Shown here in pieces: positions 35,042-43,638 of a stretch of 64,000 bases of DNA (its first letter is position 1; every line of letters begins with the position of its first letter). The stretch is taken from IMG/VR virus record IMGVR_UViG_3300032820_000004, positions 1-64,000 of that record; one strand, 5' to 3'. Below the pieces are notes generated by a model. That model was given only the letters and a program-made list of their open reading frames with translations, was not told where the DNA came from and did not search any database. The position numbers and the translations under genes are program-made. Source of the DNA: a virus.

Positions 35042-36659
35042 CTGAATCTCCTGAATTACCTGTTTTATTTGCAAGTGATACATGAAAAATTCTCTTAGGA
35101 TCTGGATTTGCTTGTATTAAATCAGTAACATAATCCTTGAGTTGTTTTTGCTGTTTTACTTTCGTATACCACGATACTCTTCCACCAAACTTCACTTTCT
35201 TTGGTTTTTCAAACTCTAATTTAAAATTTGGGTCTGGTAAAGAATTATGAAATAATCTCTTTCTCAATTTTTTCCATTCAGGCCCAGATGCAAGAGTTAT
35301 ATGTAAATCTTTTATTGGTTTCATATCTGAATTTTTCGTCACAACACTATCTCTCATTTTTGATAATGCTCCCATATCTTTTGAAGATAACATATACTTC
35401 AAAACACTTTCAACCTTGACCTCTTCTCTAATGTTATATTTGTTTTTGATTGCTCTCAATAATTCTAATTTATTATTTTTACCAGTTTTAACTGCAAATT
35501 CAAGAGCGTGGTTGAGAGCATCTCCTACTTGTATCCCTTTCAGTCCTATTCCCATTAAATCTCTTCCTCCAATTGAAAGATCTTTAATTGATGTCACCGT
35601 CATTCTTCTAAGTCTACTAGAAAGAGTAGGTCTATTCTTTACCTTTAAATATTCATCTATATTTGCGATACCTTTATTATCAACATTTTTTATAAATTGG
35701 ACAAGTTTAAAATCATTTTTTTCTAAAAATGGAGAGTTATCTGTATATGTGACTACACTTTGAACTGCTTCAGCATCATTATTTGATAATCTCATTTTAC
35801 TTATAACCTCTTTTCCTGCATTTGAACCATATCCATTCATTAACATTCCCATAAATGCGGGAAATGCTTTTTTATCAAGTTTATCAATTGATGCAAGATC
35901 AATTTTTCTTAAATTTGATTGTGGTAAAATATGATCAATTAATCCTGTATCAAATAATAATTTAATTCCAATACTAGGTTTCTCTGCTTTAGTAAACATC
36001 TTACGAAACTCTTCTTGAAATCTCTCTGCTGAAACTGTTGATATGGACTTTGCATTTTTCTTTATTTCTTCAAATGTTTTTGATTCAATCTTAAATTCAA
36101 ATCTTGCCGCAAACTGTACCGCACGCAACATTCTCAATGGATCTTCTTCAAATGCAACTGGACTAATCATACGGATTTCCTTTTTCTTCAAATCCGTCAT
36201 ACCTTTTCGACCTATATCAATTACTTTTCCTGTGTCTAAATCTTTTGCAAGAGCATTAATCCAAAAATCTCTTCTTAATTGATCTTGTTGAAGTGTAATT
36301 CCCTTTCCTAATTTGACTTCAAAATCCTTATGTCCTTTTCCCGTACTCTTTGAATCTATTCTAGGAATTGAAATATCAATCTCTCCAGAACCACCTTCTG
36401 GAGTATACTTAATAATACCAAAAGATTTTCCAACTAGATTTACCTTTCCAAATGGTTGCAAGATTTTACCCAAAGTCTCTAATTCTATTCCAACCACTAA
36501 AAGATCTAAATCTTTTGATACTTTTCCTAAAATTTCATCTCTTACCGCACCACCAATTTGATATATCTTACCGCCACCTCGTTTGACCGCATTTCTTACA
36601 TCAGTAGAAAGTGTTGCCGCAAGATCATTTTCATGTATTATTTGTTTGAAGGATTTCAT
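35028..36659 (-). CDS. CCA-adding/poly(A)-polymerase-type nucleotidyltransferase fused to a 2H phosphoesterase-like domain
   Basis: Residues 1-10 (MKSFKQIIHE) form a capsid-targeting-like peptide ending in IHE. Residues 30-270 are a class II CCA-adding/poly(A)-polymerase core. They have GGAVRD at 36-41, the catalytic KDLDLLVVG with Asp50 and Asp52, EIDI with Asp95, QLRRDFWINALA near 128-138, and EDPLRMLRAVQFAARF at 172-187. The last 95 residues carry two H-x-[T/S]-L motifs, HITL (453-456) and HVSL (526-529), the hallmark of 2H phosphoesterases that act on cyclic or 2',5' RNA ends. tRNA 3'-end repair is the natural reading, but activity is inferred. The phage tRNA in this window already encodes CCA. 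Confidence 0.8.
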   Translation of the reverse strand: MKSFKQIIHENDLAATLSTDVRNAVKRGGGKIYQIGGAVRDEILGKVSKDLDLLVVGIELETLGKILQPFGKVNLVGKSFGIIKYTPEGGSGEIDISIPRIDSKSTGKGHKDFEVKLGKGITLQQDQLRRDFWINALAKDLDTGKVIDIGRKGMTDLKKKEIRMISPVAFEEDPLRMLRAVQFAARFEFKIESKTFEEIKKNAKSISTVSAERFQEEFRKMFTKAEKPSIGIKLLFDTGLIDHILPQSNLRKIDLASIDKLDKKAFPAFMGMLMNGYGSNAGKEVISKMRLSNNDAEAVQSVVTYTDNSPFLEKNDFKLVQFIKNVDNKGIANIDEYLKVKNRPTLSSRLRRMTVTSIKDLSIGGRDLMGIGLKGIQVGDALNHALEFAVKTGKNNKLELLRAIKNKYNIREEVKVESVLKYMLSSKDMGALSKMRDSVVTKNSDMKPIKDLHITLASGPEWKKLRKRLFHNSLPDPNFKLEFEKPKKVKFGGRVSWYTKVKQQKQLKDYVTDLIQANPDPKRIFHVSLANKTGNSGDSVANI

Positions 36660-38646
36660 GAATACCGTGTGCTATAGATTTATATTTAACCTGTTCATCT
36701 TGTTTTTTATTTCCATAAATTGCGTCATTAGCATTCTTTAGATGTTCAGCAAAACCTTTGTGTAATACCATTTCAAATTTAAATTGTCCACCATATCCAT
36801 TCCCATCTTCTCTAATTCCAATACCTGCAACAGGAATAACTTCTTTTGAACCTTCAACATTATATCCAATATAAGGGTTTCCTTTTTCATCTTTCAATGG
36901 TTCAAAACGTTCACTTATTTTACTATAATCATCTGTACCAAATATATGTTTCATTGTATGTGGATCTAAAGAAAGATCCCCAATTGCCATAACTTCTTCT
37001 CTTTCAGAAACGCCCTTCAATGGAAAATTACCTTTGATATCAGTCATCATTCCTTCTGTTAATTTAGGATTTTCTAGTATAGCCGTTATTGCCGCATCTT
37101 GATAATCTTGGCTAACTTGTCTATGTTCTTTAAGAAATTGTTTAGCTTCTCCATCACCAGCCTTCGCTACTTGATTTAATGCTGTCAACAATACTTTTGA
37201 TTTATCTCTAGTTAAATCCCACTTTCCGCCCTCTTTCTTGTTTGTTATCAGTTCTTTTAAATCACTAACTTTTTTTGACTTCATTAAGTCTGATAAAGGT
37301 GGTTCATTGGGATTAATTTTATCAAAATGTTTAGTTACCGCCTCTACTAATCTATTTCTTTGATTTTCCCCAAATAAAGATGCTTTAATGGGGTCTGGTA
37401 ACTGGTCATCCCAAGCTTCAAATTTTCCTGTACCAGAATTTAAAAAGTTTACAAGTGTAGATTTTTTTAATGAAACTTCATGAAGAAAACTGCCGCCCTT
37501 TCCTTTAACTCTGAAAAAAACATCTGTTGAATACCCTTTATTTTCATCATAACCTTCACCCCACATAGCCTCAACATCTTCTTTTGTATCCCAACAACCA
37601 AACTCTATTTCAGAACCTTCTCCATGTTCTTTTTTCAAATAATTAAATATTGCTTTTCTATTTCCGTGTGCCGCATCAACCCAAGAATCATCAATTACTT
37701 TTTTCCTTTTTATCTTCCCCTTCTTATCTTTTTTATAATCAGGGTATGTGTCTTCTAAATCTTTATTATATTTTTTTAAAACATCTCTAAATTGATCAGC
37801 ATCTTTATCATCCATTGTTGTCATAGCCATTGTCATCAATTCTCCCGCTTGAGCAAAGATTTTACCAGCACCGCCCTTAACATCTGAATAATTCTGATAT
37901 TTTCCTGACGCCGCACCAGAGGCTTCACAATTTGCCATTCTTTCAATAAGATCAAAAACTCTAGGAGACACTTTTTTTCCACGCAAATTATCTGGAATTT
38001 TAAATCTATCTGGTGGAGGGCCCTGAGTGGCAAATTTAACATTACCTAAAAATTCTTCTAAGTCTTTTCCTTTACCAATTGGTTCATTCACTCTATCACT
38101 ATTTTGTGCATCTTCAATACTTACTGTTTCAGTTTGTCTATGTTTATTTTTTTGATCGGATGTTTTTTCTTTTACTGTTGGTTTTTTCTCTGATTTTGTA
38201 ACTACAGATTTTGCATTTTGAGTGTCAGATTTTACTCTTTTCTTTTTTGATTCAGAGGGATGTCGAAAATCGTGTGGGACTTCATCTTTACTATAACCAT
38301 GTTTCTCAGCTTTATCATCTTTCTGTTGGGTTTTTCTATCTAATTTTTGAATTTCTTCACCACCTGTCGGATGAGTTCCATTAACCCAAGCTGTAGCATG
38401 GATTGCATCATTAAAATATTCTCTTTTATTTTCACCATTTTTAACACCAACCCAAGAACCACTATTACTTTTATATATTACACCTCTTCTTAATTGTTTA
38501 AATCCTTGATGTTTCTTATCTTTTTGCTGCTTTGTGTGATGGGCATGTTGATCTACATGATATGCGTGTGGGTCTTTTGATTTGGAGTCTTTATCTATAT
38601 AAGGGCCTGACTCTTCCCTTATAAATTGATTAAATGATTGTGGCAT
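36631..38646 (-). CDS. Large internal-protein candidate with possible PD-(D/E)xK nuclease-like segment
   Basis: The 671-residue protein begins MPQSFNQFIRE, a variant of the capsid-targeting-like peptide ending in IRE. Residues 15-200 are His/Lys/Asp-rich and probably disordered. Around residues 355-385 the sequence STDVFFRVKGKGG, then FLHEVSLKKSTL, has the order D...ExxxKK seen in PD-(D/E)xK nuclease cores, although the spacing is only approximate. The remaining regions are charged and helical. It overlaps the CCA-type gene by 29 bases. It could be an injected nuclease or DNA-binding protein. No function is certain. Confidence 0.55.
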   Translation of the reverse strand: MPQSFNQFIREESGPYIDKDSKSKDPHAYHVDQHAHHTKQQKDKKHQGFKQLRRGVIYKSNSGSWVGVKNGENKREYFNDAIHATAWVNGTHPTGGEEIQKLDRKTQQKDDKAEKHGYSKDEVPHDFRHPSESKKKRVKSDTQNAKSVVTKSEKKPTVKEKTSDQKNKHRQTETVSIEDAQNSDRVNEPIGKGKDLEEFLGNVKFATQGPPPDRFKIPDNLRGKKVSPRVFDLIERMANCEASGAASGKYQNYSDVKGGAGKIFAQAGELMTMAMTTMDDKDADQFRDVLKKYNKDLEDTYPDYKKDKKGKIKRKKVIDDSWVDAAHGNRKAIFNYLKKEHGEGSEIEFGCWDTKEDVEAMWGEGYDENKGYSTDVFFRVKGKGGSFLHEVSLKKSTLVNFLNSGTGKFEAWDDQLPDPIKASLFGENQRNRLVEAVTKHFDKINPNEPPLSDLMKSKKVSDLKELITNKKEGGKWDLTRDKSKVLLTALNQVAKAGDGEAKQFLKEHRQVSQDYQDAAITAILENPKLTEGMMTDIKGNFPLKGVSEREEVMAIGDLSLDPHTMKHIFGTDDYSKISERFEPLKDEKGNPYIGYNVEGSKEVIPVAGIGIREDGNGYGGQFKFEMVLHKGFAEHLKNANDAIYGNKKQDEQVKYKSIAHGIHEILQTNNT

Positions 38647-38680
38647 AACTCAATATCCTGCTATAATTAAAGATTATAAC

Positions 38681-38688
38681 TATTTATG
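38681..38688 (-). promoter_or_regulatory. Possible late promoter (CATAAATA)
   Basis: The minus strand reads CATAAATA in a 64-base gap, 35 bases upstream of the ATG at 38646. It fits the relaxed late consensus NATAAATA reported for T4-like cyanophages. It is one base away from the T4 form. Confidence 0.4.
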
Positions 38689-38710
38689 TTTATAAAAATT
38701 GTCTCTTGAG

Positions 38711-40378
38711 TTATCTTGAAAGGAGTTTGAAGGCATTTTCTAATCCGCCGATGAGATAATTTTTCCCTAATTTTACATCTGCGATTTTTCCAGCTGGTTC
38801 TCCCCGAATGCTTTTCATATTTTTTAAATAATCCTTCATTGCCTTCATATTGGGATTTGCTGCTTTGGGGATTTTTACTATTCCACTTTTTTCCATATAT
38901 TCTAAATGTTCACCACCCCTTAATGTAATGAGCCATTCTTTTCCTCCTGCACCAGGACCATGATCCCAACTTATAATATCAACAAGTGGTACTCGTAATT
39001 TTTTAGCCATCGCTCCAATATCTGCTTTAGTAAGACCATTACCTTCTGTTAATATTTGTTTTGCGATATTTTCAATTGGGCCGTCATAATCTTCAACATA
39101 CTTGTTTAATTCATATTTACCACTATCCATTCCATAAATCTGCATGTGTAATCTTTTTTTAACAGATTTACCATCCTTTGTTAAATTGACTTTTTTGATA
39201 GCGGTTTTGCCGGGTGATGGTTTTCTTTGCCCAAATGTAACTTCTCTGTCCCATGAATCTTGATCTACATCAAAACCATGAGCTTTTTTGGTGTGATCTT
39301 TTGCATGTTGAACTGCTGCGGAAAAAGTTGGATGATATATGTCATATGGTTTTCGTGCTTCTTCAATTCCTGCTTGGGCTTTATTGGATTTTTCAACCTC
39401 TTTCATAGAATCTTTTTTTGAAACATTACTTTTATTTTTCTCAAATTGTTTATAATTTTTATTTTCTCTCATTGGATTGTCAGAAATCTTAATCGTTGGA
39501 TGATTCACTTTAGCTTTAGAAAGGGTACTCTTAACACCACTTTCTATTCCCTTTTCAACATGTAATGTATCATCTTTCCATTTAAATTTTCCTGAATGAT
39601 TCTTTAAATGTTTATTAATTTTTTCTTTGTATGCTCTATTAGGAGTTACAAATTCTTCTAACACTTTTCCATCTTTGTAATGGGCGGCATGTTTATGGTC
39701 ACCTCCCCCTTTACGAATCTTATTTAATTTTCCATCATCCTGATATCTACTTGTACTATAATGTTGACCAGTTTTTGTATTTTTAATAGTATACTGCGGT
39801 CTTTTTAAACTTTTTAGTAACTCTATGCTTTCCTCTACCTTTCCACTTGCTTGTTTTTTCCGTTGTTCTTTATAGCGTTTATCTCGTTCTTGATGTATTT
39901 TTTCATACTTGTTTTCCATCTCTTTATCGAGACGTTTCGATTTCGCCCATTCAGATTCTTTTTTTGAAATTTTGTTTACTGCTTCTCTTTCACTTCGTTG
40001 CCTTCGATCATCAACTTCACCAAGTTCCAATTCTTCTTTAGGACCATATCCCTTAGGCGTTACATCTGTTATTTCTACACCTCGTAGTCTCGCACCCTTT
40101 CTCATACGTGCTGCAACTTCTGGTTTTGGATTACCTTTTTTGTCAAAGAACTTTGCGAGATGAGGTGGTAATTTTGATGCTTCATCAAAATTGAAATCTT
40201 CTTTCATCAATTTCATACCCATTCTTTTTCGTATGACATTTATCTGCTTGATGATCTCTTTTTGTTTTGGTGAACCAGGCATAGATTTCAACCCCTTCAC
40301 CATCAATGCATACATATCTGCTGTATCTGATGATCCTTCTACAAGTTCTGTTTCCTGATAAGATTTAAACGTTTTCAT
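38711..40378 (-). CDS. Large internal-protein candidate, Lys-rich
   Basis: The 555-residue protein starts MKTFKSYQETELVE followed by G. It is a capsid-targeting-like peptide with a longer form, ending in LVE. The middle (about 120-350) is extremely charged with Lys, Glu and Arg and probably disordered. Residues 355-440 look folded (PYDIYHPTFSAAVQHAKDH, YELNKYVEDYDGPIENIAKQ). The last 100 residues have LRVPLVDIISWDHGPGAGG and LGKNYLIGGLENAF. No enzyme motif is certain. It overlaps the start of the next gene by four bases and is the most upstream gene with the MKTF start. Confidence 0.55.
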   Translation of the reverse strand: MKTFKSYQETELVEGSSDTADMYALMVKGLKSMPGSPKQKEIIKQINVIRKRMGMKLMKEDFNFDEASKLPPHLAKFFDKKGNPKPEVAARMRKGARLRGVEITDVTPKGYGPKEELELGEVDDRRQRSEREAVNKISKKESEWAKSKRLDKEMENKYEKIHQERDKRYKEQRKKQASGKVEESIELLKSLKRPQYTIKNTKTGQHYSTSRYQDDGKLNKIRKGGGDHKHAAHYKDGKVLEEFVTPNRAYKEKINKHLKNHSGKFKWKDDTLHVEKGIESGVKSTLSKAKVNHPTIKISDNPMRENKNYKQFEKNKSNVSKKDSMKEVEKSNKAQAGIEEARKPYDIYHPTFSAAVQHAKDHTKKAHGFDVDQDSWDREVTFGQRKPSPGKTAIKKVNLTKDGKSVKKRLHMQIYGMDSGKYELNKYVEDYDGPIENIAKQILTEGNGLTKADIGAMAKKLRVPLVDIISWDHGPGAGGKEWLITLRGGEHLEYMEKSGIVKIPKAANPNMKAMKDYLKNMKSIRGEPAGKIADVKLGKNYLIGGLENAFKLLSR

Positions 40379-40893
40379 TTCTTTAGTGCATATCCTTTTT
40401 CATCTCGATACTTTATAATATTTTTTGCATCTTCTTTATCTTTTTTAGACATTCCATGTCCATAATTTCCATAATTGGGGGAATCTGGCATTTTATTCAC
40501 TTTCCCACCCCTCTTCTTAAATTTCGCTATTGCATCAGCAAAGTTTGATTTATTTTCCTCTTCACCCATGATATGAAAAGTATCTTTAACTCCTTGACTT
40601 CTTAAATGCTTATCAACTTTATCTACATGTTTCGCTGGAACATGAAGTTTTCCTTTTTTCCATTTGCCTTCTACATTAATATCAGACAATGCCATCTTTA
40701 CTTGTAATTCTAGGCCCTCATCTACAGTTTCTTGTAAAACTTCTGAATTTTCATCAGGAATTCTTTGTTCTTCTGGTGTCACTTCTGATTGAACTTCTTC
40801 TTCGGGGGCGTCGGGTGGATTTGCGGAAGGATTAACTACCTGCAAAACGGCTTTATTTAAATTTTCAAATTTTGATTTCTCAGTAAACCACAT
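40375..40893 (-). CDS. Hypothetical charged protein upstream of the internal-protein block
   Basis: The 172-residue protein starts MWFTEKSKFENLNKAVLQVV and lacks the MKxF-type start. It has an acidic, Glu-rich segment (residues 28-60, containing VLQE), a small basic domain (INVEGKWKKGKLHVPAKHVD), and a Gly/Lys-rich end. The segment GKWKKGKLHV resembles GKFKWKDDTLHVEKG in the next gene, so the two may share a small repeat domain. It follows gp41 by 36 bases. Function is unknown. Confidence 0.5.
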   Translation of the reverse strand: MWFTEKSKFENLNKAVLQVVNPSANPPDAPEEEVQSEVTPEEQRIPDENSEVLQETVDEGLELQVKMALSDINVEGKWKKGKLHVPAKHVDKVDKHLRSQGVKDTFHIMGEEENKSNFADAIAKFKKRGGKVNKMPDSPNYGNYGHGMSKKDKEDAKNIIKYRDEKGYALKK

Positions 40894-40929
40894 AATAGTC
40901 TCCGTAATAGTAATAGGTATTTGCTATAT

Positions 40930-42354
40930 TTAGTTAAAATTAAACTTGTCAAAGTCTTTCTTTTTTTCAGTATTCTCTGTGGAAGGAACATCATCATATT
41001 CATCTGTCTTTTTAACTTTTTTGCTATTATCAACAACATCATTAATGCCCGTTTGAGCAGATTCTTCAAGATCAAATAGTCTCATTTTCTTTCTATCCAC
41101 TCCAATCATAAATCTTTTATTATATATTGGGTCACTGTATCTATTTTTTAACTGTTTAACTAAAAATTGACCCAATTCTTCAAGCTCTTCAGTGGATATT
41201 ATGGCAAACATGAAATCAGCCGTGGCGGGCAAACCAAAAGATTCAGACGTATCTTCTAATCCAATATCTGTAGAAGTAAATCCACTTCTTGTAGTTTGTG
41301 TAGCGGAAACGATGGGAACATTATATTCTACTGCGAGACCTCTCAATTCCTCCGCAATAGATTTAATATATGAATAAGAATTTACATATGCTCCTGCTTT
41401 GATTCTAGATGAAGTACATATATTTAAATAATCAATAAAAATAATATCTGGTTTAAAATCTCTTTTTAATGCCAATTCATTCAGAAGACTTCTAAAATGT
41501 TGGGCTCCTGCTGCGGCAGTTGGATATTCTTTTATAATTAATTTTCCTTTAGCCTTACTTTTCAGCTTTGCAACTTTCTGATCAAAAATAGCCTTTGGTA
41601 AATCAGTAATATCATCCATAGAAATATTTAAAAGATTCGCATCAATTCTCATTGCAATCTTTTCTTCTGCCATTTCTAATGTAATATACAATACATTTCT
41701 ACTTTCATTTAAACAATTAGCCGCAACATGACACATAAACAATGATTTACCTACACCTGTTCCTGCCAATGCGATATTTAATGTCTTTCTTGGTAATCCA
41801 CCCTTTGTAATTTTATTAAAATATTCTAAATCAAAAGGAATCTTTTCCTCAACTTTATGATAAAAATTATAACGATCGTCACTATCATCTATATAATCAT
41901 GTCCAATATGAGGATCAAATGTTACTCCTAAAGCATCTGTGAGAATTTCTGGTATCTTCCCCTTATCATCTTTAGTTTTACTATTAGGACTAATGATTTG
42001 AACACTCTCCATAATAGCATTATAAATGGATTTATCTTGACAAAATGATTCTGTAGTATTAAGTAACCACTCCTCATCAGATATTTCTTCTTTATTTTCT
42101 TCTAAAAATCCAACAAGTTTAACACAACTATTATAATCATCTTCATGAAGATCTGTCCTTTCACTCAAATTGATTACAACTGCCTCTTTTGTTGGGAGAT
42201 TATTATAAGTCGAAATAAATGAATGTAATTCTTCAAAAAGTGCCTTTTCTCCTTTATCTTCAAAAAATACACCTTTAAGATAAGGTATAACTTTGCGAGT
42301 ATACGTTTCATTATATAATAGATTTTTTAATATTAAATGTTCAACTCTATCCAT
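40930..42354 (-). CDS. gp41: Replicative DNA helicase, T4 gp41-like
   Basis: The 474-residue protein is a DnaB/RecA-fold replicative helicase that unwinds DNA ahead of the fork and recruits primase gp61. The Walker A motif is in [19 protein letters not shown] and the Walker B motif in [15 protein letters not shown]. The DnaB-type segment [14 protein letters not shown] (motif H3) and the N-terminal helical domain are visible. The acidic C-terminal tail (residues 435-474) suits binding to accessory proteins. It overlaps the end of uvsX by 8 bases, and a promoter-like sequence sits inside uvsX about 165 bases upstream. Confidence 0.93.
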   Translation of the reverse strand: MDRVEHLILKNLLYNETYTRKVIPYLKGVFFEDKGEKALFEELHSFISTYNNLPTKEAVVINLSERTDLHEDDYNSCVKLVGFLEENKEEISDEEWLLNTTESFCQDKSIYNAIMESVQIISPNSKTKDDKGKIPEILTDALGVTFDPHIGHDYIDDSDDRYNFYHKVEEKIPFDLEYFNKITKGGLPRKTLNIALAGTGVGKSLFMCHVAANCLNESRNVLYITLEMAEEKIAMRIDANLLNISMDDITDLPKAIFDQKVAKLKSKAKGKLIIKEYPTAAAGAQHFRSLLNELALKRDFKPDIIFIDYLNICTSSRIKAGAYVNSYSYIKSIAEELRGLAVEYNVPIVSATQTTRSGFTSTDIGLEDTSESFGLPATADFMFAIISTEELEELGQFLVKQLKNRYSDPIYNKRFMIGVDRKKMRLFDLEESAQTGINDVVDNSKKVKKTDEYDDVPSTENTEKKKDFDKFNFN

Positions 42355-43378
42355 CTAATTCTTCTACTCCCACCTGACCATATAAAAATTCTTTTTTGCA
42401 AGCTGCATTTATACCATCCATAATATCATCTGTAAAAAACTTTTCTGGATCTGCATAAACCGCCTTTCCATAATGTTTTCCTCCATCTGGAAATTCATAT
42501 CTATTTGATACCTTCTTTATTATACCATACTTTTCTGCAATGTCAAGTAGGCCATAATATCTATCTAATCCTTTATCATATGTTAAAAGAACATCCACTA
42601 TTCTATTCTCTTTTGTTAATCTAGATTTATGTGTTTTACAATGTATGATATTACCAACTACTACGTTACCAACTTTTTCCTTTTTCTTTGACAAAAATAA
42701 TATAGTTGATGCTGCATATTTTAAACCAGATCCTCCACCCATTTCTTTAGTAGGAAACATCGACCCTATTTGATCATAAGTATGATTTGTTACAATCATA
42801 GGAATTCCCGCTCTTGCAAGTCTCAAAGTTAAAACTCTAAAAGCTCCTTTTAAAGCGGGGGCTCTTGTCATATCTCTTTTATCAGAACCACTAGTAGTGT
42901 CTTCCATCTCTTTAGTAGTTGACAAATTACCCAAAGAGTCTAGACACATTAACAATGGCGTTTTTTCTGATTCCTTTTCATATTCTGCTATGATTTTTGA
43001 ACATTGATTTGCAAATTCTTGAACTGTAGTTACAGGAATAACTAAAAATCTATCAGTAGGAACTTCTCTGGCATCCAACATCGCTTTTGTTACTGCAGAT
43101 TCACTTTCAAAATATATAACACTGCCTTCTATATTATTATCAAGAAAATGTTTACATATACCAAGTGTGAAAAAGGTTTTACCTGTTGAACTTTCTCCCG
43201 CAATAGCGGTAATCTTATTAGATGGTAACCCACCCTTTATATCTCCTGATAAAAGTGCATTTAAAGTGTAACATCCTGTATCCACATATTCATCTATGTC
43301 TGCAGTATCTATTCCTTCAACCGCAATCGAAGCATATGGATTGTCCGCAATAGTTTTTGCTCTACTCAAAAATGTCAT
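42347..43378 (-). CDS. uvsX: UvsX recombinase (RecA/RadA-like)
   Basis: The 343-residue protein catalyses strand exchange in recombination-dependent replication. The Walker A motif is in [19 protein letters not shown] and the Walker B motif in [28 protein letters not shown] and the L2-like [11 protein letters not shown] segment follow the RecA-fold order of T4 UvsX. Length is typical. The upstream neighbour is a small unknown protein and the downstream one is gp41, the usual arrangement in marine T4-like phages. Confidence 0.93.
   Translation of the reverse strand: MTFLSRAKTIADNPYASIAVEGIDTADIDEYVDTGCYTLNALLSGDIKGGLPSNKITAIAGESSTGKTFFTLGICKHFLDNNIEGSVIYFESESAVTKAMLDAREVPTDRFLVIPVTTVQEFANQCSKIIAEYEKESEKTPLLMCLDSLGNLSTTKEMEDTTSGSDKRDMTRAPALKGAFRVLTLRLARAGIPMIVTNHTYDQIGSMFPTKEMGGGSGLKYAASTILFLSKKKEKVGNVVVGNIIHCKTHKSRLTKENRIVDVLLTYDKGLDRYYGLLDIAEKYGIIKKVSNRYEFPDGGKHYGKAVYADPEKFFTDDIMDGINAACKKEFLYGQVGVEELDG
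42519..42546 (-). promoter_or_regulatory. Consensus-like sigma70 promoter inside uvsX
   Basis: The minus strand has TTGACA (42546-42541), a 16-base spacer and TATAAT (42524-42519), 165 bases before the gp41 start. It is inside the uvsX coding frame ([12 protein letters not shown]), so it may be accidental, but both hexamers are perfect. Confidence 0.45.
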
Positions 43379-43380
43379 AA

Positions 43381-43626
43381 TTATTTTTCCTTAATTAATT
43401 TTCGTACTTGATTAAAAAGACGTTTTTTATTGTGCCTTCTATCCAATTCTACATTAAACTCATCACGAGCAAATGCTTCAAGTTGTTTTTTAGTCATGGA
43501 TTCAATATTTACTTCAGCTGGTTCAATTTCTATTGGTTCATGATTTATAGGTATTTTTGGTTTTTTTGTGGATTCAGCATAGCCACTTCCAATAAACCAA
43601 GCTTTCATTTTATTTAATATATTCAT
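43381..43626 (-). CDS. Small protein with HeH/LEM-like C-terminus
   Basis: The 81-residue product has a short N-terminal helix ([13 protein letters not shown]), a Pro/Glu-rich linker, and a C-terminal domain that reads [20 protein letters not shown], then [16 protein letters not shown]. This is the helix-extended-loop-helix (HeH/SAP-like) pattern found in DNA-associated phage proteins. AAAGGA precedes the start. It is encoded between gp43 and uvsX, so a minor replication or recombination role is possible, but its function is unknown. Confidence 0.6.
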   Translation of the reverse strand: MNILNKMKAWFIGSGYAESTKKPKIPINHEPIEIEPAEVNIESMTKKQLEAFARDEFNVELDRRHNKKRLFNQVRKLIKEK

Positions 43627-43638
43627 TTTTTCCTTTCA

